A DNA stretch of 36,630 bases from Nocardioidaceae bacterium (GTDB taxonomy: Bacteria; Actinomycetota; Actinomycetes; Propionibacteriales; Nocardioidaceae). This document shows positions 31,726-36,630 of the stretch, piece by piece. Both the position numbers and the translations under genes were made by a program. The notes below the pieces were generated by a model. That model worked only from the letters and a program-made list of their open reading frames with translations, was not told where the DNA came from and made no database searches. Position 1 is the first letter of the stretch, and each line of letters opens with the position of its first letter. The stretch covers positions 1 through 36,630 of the forward strand of contig JAICRS010000002.1 of the NCBI GenBank assembly GCA_025966335.1. The letters are read 5' to 3'.

Positions 31726-32319
31726 CCCGCCGGGTTCGGTGCCGAGCGTCACCGAGATGACCCCGGCCACCGAGCCGGCGACCACCTCGGCGACCCGCCA
31801 CTGGGCCGGGTCGGCCAGGCTGGTCAGGCTGACGACACCCTCGGTGACCTCGACCTCGCACTCCACTCCTGCGCTGCGCAGGAACTCGTCCACCTCGGCC
31901 TCGATCTGCTCGTCCGCGCGGGCGAGCACCCGGACGACGTCGCTGCGGCTGACCACCCCGACGACCCGGCCCTGTTCGAGGACCGGCAGGCTCTTCACCG
32001 CCGTGGAGGTCATCAGGTCGACCGCGTCGCTGAGGTCGGTGTCGGCGCAGACGGCCAGAGAGAGCGTGGTCATCACCTGTCCGACGGTGCGCGGCTGGTC
32101 GGACGGCTGGGCCGGCGGCAGCATGTGGGCCCGGGTGTCCTTGCGGACGAGGTCGCGCAGCAGGTCCGCCTCGCTGACGATGCCGACGACCTGTCCCTGC
32201 GCATCGGTGACCGGAAGCGAGGTCACCCGATAGCGGTCCAGCAGCCGCAGTGCGTTCTTGACCGTGGTGCCGGCGTCGACGGTGATGGCCGGTGAGGTCA
32301 TCACATCCTTGACGATCAT
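31669..32319 (-). CDS. CBS-domain pair protein
   Basis: A 216-residue protein with two CBS domains: VKDVMTSPAITVDAGTTVKNALRLLDRYRVTSLPVTDAQGQVVGIVSEADLL, then VGQVMTTLSLAVCADTDLSDAVDLMTSTAVKSLPVLEQGRVVGVVSRSDVV. A C-terminal part resembles a BON-like fold (VECEVEVTEGVVSLTSLADPAQWRVAEVVAGSVAGVISV). CBS pairs bind adenosyl compounds (ATP, AMP, NADH) and report energy state. A similar CBS protein (Rv2626c, hypoxic response protein 1) is among the strongest DosR targets in M. tuberculosis. The last 57 bases overlap the kinase gene on the other strand, and the C-terminal 18 or so residues lie in that overlap. Confidence 0.86.
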   Translation of the reverse strand: MIVKDVMTSPAITVDAGTTVKNALRLLDRYRVTSLPVTDAQGQVVGIVSEADLLRDLVRKDTRAHMLPPAQPSDQPRTVGQVMTTLSLAVCADTDLSDAVDLMTSTAVKSLPVLEQGRVVGVVSRSDVVRVLARADEQIEAEVDEFLRSAGVECEVEVTEGVVSLTSLADPAQWRVAEVVAGSVAGVISVTLGTEPGGSAGDGHRPFQDGAVRFLR

Positions 32320-32326
32320 CGTCGTC

Positions 32327-32770
32327 TCACCTTCCTGTTCTGGGTGAGGGCGACCGGTGTTGCCGGTCCGCCCGGGCGAGGGGCACCAGCAGCGCCAGCG
32401 CAGGGATGCACCAGAGCCAGATGCCGAAACCGAAGAGCATGAGCGCCAGGTGGAAGCCGATCACGCCGACCCACCCCAGGCGTGCCCAGCCGCCGCCGAC
32501 TAGCAGCGCGGTCCCGAGGAGGGTCTCGCCGAGCGCCAGTGCCAGTCCCCACATCCGGGGGTCGGCCATGAAGATCTCGTTCCAACCGGTGCGCACGAAC
32601 GAGAAGTAGGCGGCGTCCGCGAACGATCGGTAGACGTCCGGGTCGGCGGCGACGATGCCGACGTGGACACCGCCCATCGAGAGGTAGAACCCACCCACGA
32701 GCCGGCGTGCCAGACCCGCGCCCGTGCGGGGACGGCCGGTGGTCATCGTGGGAACCGGTTGAGTCGTCAT
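32327..32770 (-). CDS. Four-helix membrane protein, possibly DoxX-like
   Basis: A 147-residue membrane protein with three or four hydrophobic helices (RLVGGFYLSMGGVHVGIVAA, WGLALALGETLLGTALLVGG, LGWVGVIGFHLALMLFGFGIWLWCIPALALLVPLA). GGWARLGWVGVIGFHL and the size recall DoxX-family proteins, but the match is weak. GGAGG 8 bases before ATG 32770 fixes the start. It is 7 bases from the CBS gene, so it is probably in one operon with it. Its place in the dormancy island suggests a redox or respiratory role. Confidence 0.78.
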   Translation of the reverse strand: MTTQPVPTMTTGRPRTGAGLARRLVGGFYLSMGGVHVGIVAADPDVYRSFADAAYFSFVRTGWNEIFMADPRMWGLALALGETLLGTALLVGGGWARLGWVGVIGFHLALMLFGFGIWLWCIPALALLVPLARADRQHRSPSPRTGR

Positions 32771-32797
32771 GTCGATCGCCTCCGAGCCTTCTTGCTT

Positions 32798-32844
32798 GAG
32801 CGGGGCTGCCGTGCGGCTCGGGGGGAACCGCACGGCAGCCGCTC
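32798..32844 (-). terminator. Terminator hairpin between the tandem-Usp gene and the membrane-protein gene
   Basis: A 13-bp perfect stem (GGCTGCCGTGCGG with CCGCACGGCAGCC, loop 11) is extended by GAGC/GCTC across a 2-base bulge. It follows the Usp stop at 32893 by about 50 bases and precedes the membrane-protein start, separating two transcription units. No T-run follows. It may also partly attenuate reading into the downstream pair. Confidence 0.65.
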
Positions 32845-32892
32845 GGAGAGGAGAGCGGCTGAGACTCTCCCTCCTTCCCCACCCACAGGGAG

Positions 32893-33804
32893 TCAGCTGC
32901 CCTTTGTGGGGACGACCATGACCGGGCACTCCGCGTAGTGGAGCACCGCTCGGGTCACCGACCCGAAGGTGAACCCGCCCAGCTTGCCGTCGGTGTGGCG
33001 ACCGAGGACGACGAGCTGGGCCTGTTCCGCCGCATCGAGCACGGCCATGGCGGGGTGACTGTGCGAGTGCACAGCCTTGACCTCGACGTCCGCGAACCGC
33101 TCCCTCCAGACGTCGAGAACCTTGTCGAAATCCTGGTGTGCGTCCCGCTCCCACTGGGCAGCTGCGCCGGCGAGCGCGGCGGCGTCCCACGAGTAGACGG
33201 TCGGCGTCTCCCAGCCGTGCACGGCGAGCAGTGGAACACCCAGCCGATGCGCCCGGGTGAACGCGAGATGGATCGGCAGGTGGTGCGGCCGGTACGGGTC
33301 GATGCCGAGCACGATCGGAGCGCCGACGCGGGCCATCTGCCGCCAGTCGTCGGGCACGATCGTCACCGGCACGTTCGCCCGGCCGGCGACCGCGATCGAG
33401 GTGGACCCGACGATCACCCGGGCGAAGCCACCCAGACCGCGCTTGCCGACCACGAGCATCCGCGCGTCGCGGCTGCGGTCGAGGAGCACGTCGACCGGGG
33501 AGCCGGTCACCACCTCGGTGCCGACCACCTGCTCGGCCACGACGTGGCGCACCTCGTGCCGAAGGTCGGCGAGCATGTCCTGCGCCGCCTCCTCCTGGCT
33601 ACGGATGGAGAAGTGGGGAGTGGGCAGCAGGTGGTCCTCGGTCGCGGTGACCAGGACGACCTGGCAGCCGGTGACCGCGGCCTCGCTCGCCGCCCAGGCG
33701 ACGGCGCTGCGGTTGTGCTCAGATCCGTCGACCGCGACGACGATCGGTCGGTAGGCGTCTGCCCATTCGCCGGTCGTCGCCGCGGTCTGTGCTTCGAGTG
33801 TCAT
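32893..33804 (-). CDS. Universal stress protein, tandem two-domain
   Basis: A 303-residue double Usp. Each half has the ATP-binding pattern GxxG-x9-G(S/T): GKRGLGGFARVIVGSTS in domain 1 and GRHTDGKLGGFTFGSVT in domain 2, each followed by the closing strand (VPVTIVP, CPVMVVP). Two-domain Usp proteins with ATP binding are prominent in the DosR regulon (Rv1996, Rv2005c, Rv2623). It starts 15 bases from the DoxX-like stop and is thus probably cotranscribed with it. AAGGAA precedes ATG 33804. Confidence 0.91.
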   Translation of the reverse strand: MTLEAQTAATTGEWADAYRPIVVAVDGSEHNRSAVAWAASEAAVTGCQVVLVTATEDHLLPTPHFSIRSQEEAAQDMLADLRHEVRHVVAEQVVGTEVVTGSPVDVLLDRSRDARMLVVGKRGLGGFARVIVGSTSIAVAGRANVPVTIVPDDWRQMARVGAPIVLGIDPYRPHHLPIHLAFTRAHRLGVPLLAVHGWETPTVYSWDAAALAGAAAQWERDAHQDFDKVLDVWRERFADVEVKAVHSHSHPAMAVLDAAEQAQLVVLGRHTDGKLGGFTFGSVTRAVLHYAECPVMVVPTKGS

Positions 33805-33819
33805 CGAAGGATTCCTTGG

Positions 33820-34410
33820 TTACCGGAGGAACCCGTACCGGCGGACGAGGTGGGTCTTGGCCCAGGCCTTGCCGGCACCCCAGGTGTCGCCCGCGAGGGT
33901 GAGCGCCAGGACGACAAGGGTGATCGCGCCGATCAGGTGGTCGTCGAAGACCGGGTTGTTCTCGGGGACCATCACCGCGGCGTACATCATCAGGTAGAGC
34001 GCTGCGCCCGCCACGGCGGCGAACCGCATCCCGATACCGAGGGTGAGCGTGGTGCCGATCGCGAGCAGGCCCAGCATGAACAGCCAGTCGATGACCGCGT
34101 AGCCGGCGAGGCCGTTGAAGAAGCCTGCGAACGGGCTGTCCGGGTTGACGCCGAAGGCGAGGAAGCCCTCGGTGGGGCTGCCGCCGTTGATCCAGGCCGC
34201 GTCACCGAAGCGGTCCAGGTTGCCCTCCTGGTCGTAGCCGGTGTGGAAGCCGAGCGCCAGCAGCTTGTCGAAGAAGGCCCACAGGAAGGTCAGGCCGAAC
34301 GCGATCCGCAGAACGGCGAGTGCCTTGCGGGCGGCCGCGCTCTTCACGACCTCGTCCTCGCGGACGACGTCGGCGAAGTCGAGCTCCGGGTGACGGTGGA
34401 TGGTGGTCAT
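33820..34410 (-). CDS. DoxX/DoxD-like membrane protein
   Basis: A 196-residue membrane protein. Four helices are visible (KALAVLRIAFGLTFLWAFFDKLLALG, AVIDWLFMLGLLAIGTTLTLGIG, FAAVAGAALYLMMYAAVMVP, HLIGAITLVVLALTLAGD). The 'R-I-x-x-G-x-x-F-x-W-a-x-x-D-K' start and the HLIGA near the end are typical of DoxX/thiosulfate:quinone oxidoreductase small-subunit-like proteins, which couple to quinones. GGGGAGG precedes ATG 34410. It is probably an operon with the tandem-Usp gene. Confidence 0.86.
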   Translation of the reverse strand: MTTIHRHPELDFADVVREDEVVKSAAARKALAVLRIAFGLTFLWAFFDKLLALGFHTGYDQEGNLDRFGDAAWINGGSPTEGFLAFGVNPDSPFAGFFNGLAGYAVIDWLFMLGLLAIGTTLTLGIGMRFAAVAGAALYLMMYAAVMVPENNPVFDDHLIGAITLVVLALTLAGDTWGAGKAWAKTHLVRRYGFLR

Positions 34411-34523
34411 TGTTCTCGTGCCTCCCCTTTTCGGGAATCCTGGCGGGTGTTGCTCTCTGACACCTCAAGGATCTCCGGGGAGAACGGCCGGCAAGAGTGC
34501 CGAGCGGCACCACCTGAAGGGCC

Positions 34524-34551
34524 GATGGTCCCGCGCCGCCGCGGGACCATC
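34524..34551 (-). terminator. Terminator hairpin after the DevR-like gene
   Basis: A 12-bp perfect stem (GATGGTCCCGCG / CGCGGGACCATC, loop CCGC) starts 5 bases after the stop of the response regulator at 34557. It separates that gene from the DoxX-like operon. Confidence 0.75.
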
Positions 34552-34556
34552 TGCGC

Positions 34557-35198
34557 TCAGCGCATCAGCTTGGAGGCGAGCACGGCGGCCTGGGTGCGCC
34601 GCTCGAGGCCGAGCTTCGACAGGATGCTCGACACGTAGTTCTTGACCGTCTTCTCGGCCAGGAAGAGCCGCTCGCCGATCTGCCGGTTGGTGAGCCCCTC
34701 GGCGATCAGGGCAAGGATCTTGCGCTCCTGCTCGGTCAGCGACGCGAGCTCAGGCTGCTCCTCGGGTCCCCGGCGGACCCGCTCGAGCACCTTGGCGGTC
34801 AGCGCGGGGTCCAGCAGGGACTGGCCGGCGGCGACCCGGCGTACGACGTCGATCAGGTCGTTGCCGCCGATCTGCTTGAGGACGTAGCCCGCGGCACCGG
34901 CGAGGATCGCGGCGAACAGTGCCTCGTCGTCGTCGTAGCTGGTGAGGATCAGCGCCTTGATCGTCGGGTCGATCGAGCGCACCTCGCGGCACACGTCGAT
35001 CCCGCTGCCGTCGGGCAGTCGACCGTCGAGGACCGCGACGTCGGGCCGCAGCGCGGGGATCCGGGCGATCGCCTCACGGACGGAGCCGGACTCACCGACG
35101 ATCTCGATGTCCCCCTCGCTCTCGAGCAGGTCGTGCAGCCCGCGGCGGACCACCTCGTGGTCGTCGAGCAGGAATACCCGGATCGGCTTCGTGTCCAT
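34557..35198 (-). CDS. devR: DevR/DosR-like NarL-family response regulator
   Basis: A 213-residue response regulator. The receiver domain VFLLDDHEVVRRGLHDLLE has the phosphoacceptor Asp in VAVLDGRLPDGSGI (Asp58), ALILTSYDDDEA and YVLKQI. The C-terminal LuxR-type HTH is LTEQERKILALIAEGLTNRQIGERLFLAEKTVKNYVSSILSKLGLERRTQAAV. The match to mycobacterial DosR is very close in both parts (DDHEVVRRGL, LFLAEKTVKNYVS, ERRTQAAV). It likely binds GGGAC/GTCCC boxes such as those seen in this window after phosphorylation by the DevS-like kinase. The kinase is not adjacent; it lies 2.8 kb away on the other strand. Confidence 0.93.
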   Translation of the reverse strand: MDTKPIRVFLLDDHEVVRRGLHDLLESEGDIEIVGESGSVREAIARIPALRPDVAVLDGRLPDGSGIDVCREVRSIDPTIKALILTSYDDDEALFAAILAGAAGYVLKQIGGNDLIDVVRRVAAGQSLLDPALTAKVLERVRRGPEEQPELASLTEQERKILALIAEGLTNRQIGERLFLAEKTVKNYVSSILSKLGLERRTQAAVLASKLMR

Positions 35199-35258
35199 CC
35201 TCTGTTTCTACCGGCTGCCGGGTCGGTTTGCACGCCAGCCACCCGGTCGGGTGCCGTT

Positions 35259-35278
35259 TTCGGGACGGAGGTCCCGAG
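35259..35278. promoter_or_regulatory. DosR/DevR-type box in the devR / Usp divergent promoter
   Basis: TTCGGGACGGAGGTCCCGAG is a perfect dyad (GGGAC-N4-GTCCC) that matches the DosR consensus TTSGGGACTWWAGTCCCSAA except in the centre and the last base. It lies 55 bases before the Usp start and about 60 bases before the devR start, so DevR could control both its own gene and the Usp. Confidence 0.7.
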
Positions 35279-35332
35279 CCACCGAGCCGTTCGCCCCTGC
35301 TGGCACCAACCCCGCGGGGCGACCGTGGGGAC

Positions 35333-36247
35333 ATGGACATGTCGGTGGTGCACGATTCGGTGGTGGTCGGCGTCGACGGGTCACCGGCCAGTGCCGCGGC
35401 GTTGAGCTGGGCGGTGCGGTACGCCGCCGTGGAGTCGCGTGCGCTGACCGTCGTCCACGCCTGCGGCTTTCCCGGGGCGATGCCCGACTTCGAGGACATC
35501 ATCGCCTCGGAGCGCGGACTCCGGTCGGTGGGCCGCACGATCGCCGCAGAGGCCGAGTGCGACGCACGGGTGCTCGAGCCGCTGGTCGCGGTGCGGACGG
35601 TGGTAGTGATGGGCAACGCAGCACCCGTGCTGGTCGAGGCATCGGAGACGGCGGCCCTGGTCGTGGTCGGGGCGCGAGGACGGGGAGCCCTGGCGAGCAT
35701 GTTGCTCGGCTCGGTCAGCAGCCAGGTCACCCGGGAGGCACAGTGCCCGGTGGTCGTCGTGCGCGCACCGGCCGGGCGGGCCGGCGTACCCGATGCCGAC
35801 GCCTCGTCCGAGGCCGGCCGGCGGCCGGTCGTGGTCGGTGTGGACGGGACCGCAGCATCGTCAGCAGCGGTGGAGTTCGCGTTCCACCGGGCGGCGATGG
35901 AACGGCTGCCGCTGACGGTCCTGCACGCGAACTGGGACCTGCGCACCCGCGTGTCGACGGTCGCCGACGTGATGTCGTACGCCGAACGCGTCAACCTCGA
36001 CGAGGAGCAGGAGCTGCTCGTCGCAGAGACGGTGGCCGGGCTGTGCGAGCGGTATCCCGACGTCGCCGTCACCGAGCGGTACCGGCGCGGCGAGCCGGTG
36101 CGCCAGCTGGTCGAAGCTTCCCGCGAGGCGTCCTTGGTGGTGGTCGGCTCGCGGGGTCGCCGGTTGCTGAGCAGGGCGCTGTCCGGCTCGGTGAGCCGGG
36201 CGGTCGCCGAGCGGGCCGCGTGCCCGGTAGCGGTGGCGCGCCCCTGA
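35333..36247 (+). CDS. Universal stress protein, tandem two-domain
   Basis: About 304 residues in two Usp domains. Domain 1 opens with VVVGVDGSPASAAALSWAVRYAA and has GARGRGALASMLLGSVS. Domain 2 opens with PVVVGVDGTAASSAAVEFAFHRAAM and has GSRGRRLLSRALSGSVS. Both ATP motifs are intact. ATG 35333 (after GGGGA) or ATG 35339 is the start. The DosR-type box upstream and the neighbouring devR suggest hypoxia/NO control. Confidence 0.9.
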   Translation: MDMSVVHDSVVVGVDGSPASAAALSWAVRYAAVESRALTVVHACGFPGAMPDFEDIIASERGLRSVGRTIAAEAECDARVLEPLVAVRTVVVMGNAAPVLVEASETAALVVVGARGRGALASMLLGSVSSQVTREAQCPVVVVRAPAGRAGVPDADASSEAGRRPVVVGVDGTAASSAAVEFAFHRAAMERLPLTVLHANWDLRTRVSTVADVMSYAERVNLDEEQELLVAETVAGLCERYPDVAVTERYRRGEPVRQLVEASREASLVVVGSRGRRLLSRALSGSVSRAVAERAACPVAVARP

Positions 36248-36262
36248 CGCAGCCGGACATGA

Positions 36263-36293
36263 CGCCGGCCCGGTCACAGTGACCGGGCCGGCG
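36263..36293. terminator. Strong bidirectional terminator hairpin
   Basis: A 15-bp near-perfect palindrome (CGCCGGCCCGGTCAC, one base, then its complement) lies between the convergent stops at 36247 and 36312. It would end both transcripts. Confidence 0.85.
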
Positions 36294-36311
36294 GCATGCA
36301 TGGTGCGTGTG

Positions 36312-36458
36312 TCAGGTAAAGATACTCACGCCGCCAGGCCCGATGAGCAGGCCGACGATGATCAGCACGATGCCCATCAGGACACCGCCCCGGACCAGGG
36401 TCACGATGCCCCAGATCACCAGGATCACGGCGAGGATCCACAAAATGGTCGCTAGCAT
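36312..36458 (-). CDS. Tiny hydrophobic membrane protein (48 aa) with GPGG C-terminus
   Basis: The frame gives MLATILWILAVILVIWGIVT, then LVRGGVLMGIVLIIVGLLIGPGGVSIFT, two short hydrophobic helices with a turn at LVRGG and a GPGG-S-x-F ending. AAGGAGG sits 7 bases before ATG 36458, one of the best ribosome sites in the window. Short actinobacterial membrane proteins with this kind of ending are familiar, but I know of no assigned function. Confidence 0.8.
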   Translation of the reverse strand: MLATILWILAVILVIWGIVTLVRGGVLMGIVLIIVGLLIGPGGVSIFT

Positions 36459-36570
36459 GATTTCCCTCCTTGTTCGAAGGAAGATTGCCCACTGTGTCGG
36501 GCCGTCAAACGTGCGGTGACACTAAATGTTGCTGCGGTCAGTCCGAAGAGCGGACGTTAGGGTTCCGGTC

Positions 36571-36630
36571 GTGGTCTACACGAGCCGGTATCCGTTCTTC
36601 TACGTCACCGTGGACATCGTCATCCTCACC
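36571..36630 (+). CDS. N-terminal start of a probable NUDIX hydrolase (partial)
   Basis: From GTG 36571 the frame reads MVYTSRYPFFYVTVDIVILT to the window end. The VTVDIVILT strand after a short YPFFY lead is the way many actinobacterial NUDIX hydrolases begin, but the NUDIX box itself lies beyond the window. The region 36459-36570 before it would hold the divergent promoters for this gene and the tiny membrane protein. Confidence 0.4.
   Translation, partial: MVYTSRYPFFYVTVDIVILT

Overview
The window is high-GC DNA from an actinobacterium. A Nocardioides-like member of the Propionibacteriales is the best guess. The support is indirect: frequent GTG and TTG starts, a DUF222/HNH (13E12-type) gene with a mycobacterial-type LexA box, an F420-dependent LLM oxidoreductase, a DevR/DevS (DosR/DosS) dormancy system, and TetR, BrkB and holin-like genes. 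No rRNA, IS transposase, integrase or CRISPR array was seen. The genus is an inference.

Layout. 1-2.1 kb: the 3' end of a class III nucleotide cyclase gene, five 22-bp dyads in two diverged tandem units, then an HNH endonuclease gene behind a perfect SOS box, closed by a sixth dyad at its stop codon. This is the strongest candidate for an undescribed unit. 2.2-10.4 kb: ordinary chromosomal genes (small exported protein, XdhC-like, YbdK-type carboxylate-amine ligase, SDR, GNAT, SpoIID-domain exported protein, P-loop kinase, cupin, exported M1 peptidase).

10.5-16.7 kb: a complete selenocysteine machinery, with selD (minus) divergent from tRNA-Sec (selC), then selA-selB. A secreted Fn3/Pro-Thr-linker protein gene with a long structured leader sits between selC and selA. 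SelB carries an unusual insert made of three 22-bp repeats. No selenoprotein gene is visible. 16.7-22.1 kb: a TDT-family transporter, a ThrE-type exporter, an operon of DUF402, acylphosphatase and 2'-5' RNA ligase-like genes, and an unrecognised protein. 22.1-25 kb: a stress/envelope-type cluster (DUF3618, holin-like, Ala-rich membrane protein, BrkB/YihY).

25-29 kb: an SDR plus Baeyer-Villiger-type monooxygenase operon, divergent from a TetR regulator with operator-like repeats between them, followed by an F420 oxidoreductase. 29-36.3 kb: a dormancy/redox island with a DevS-like haem-GAF sensor kinase, a DevR-like response regulator, three universal stress proteins, a PNPOx-like protein, a CBS-domain protein and two membrane proteins (one DoxX-like). 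Two GGGAC...CCC DosR-type boxes lie in its divergent promoters. The sensor probably detects O2, NO or redox state and signals to DevR, which would drive these genes. The window ends with a tiny membrane protein gene and the start of a probable NUDIX hydrolase gene.
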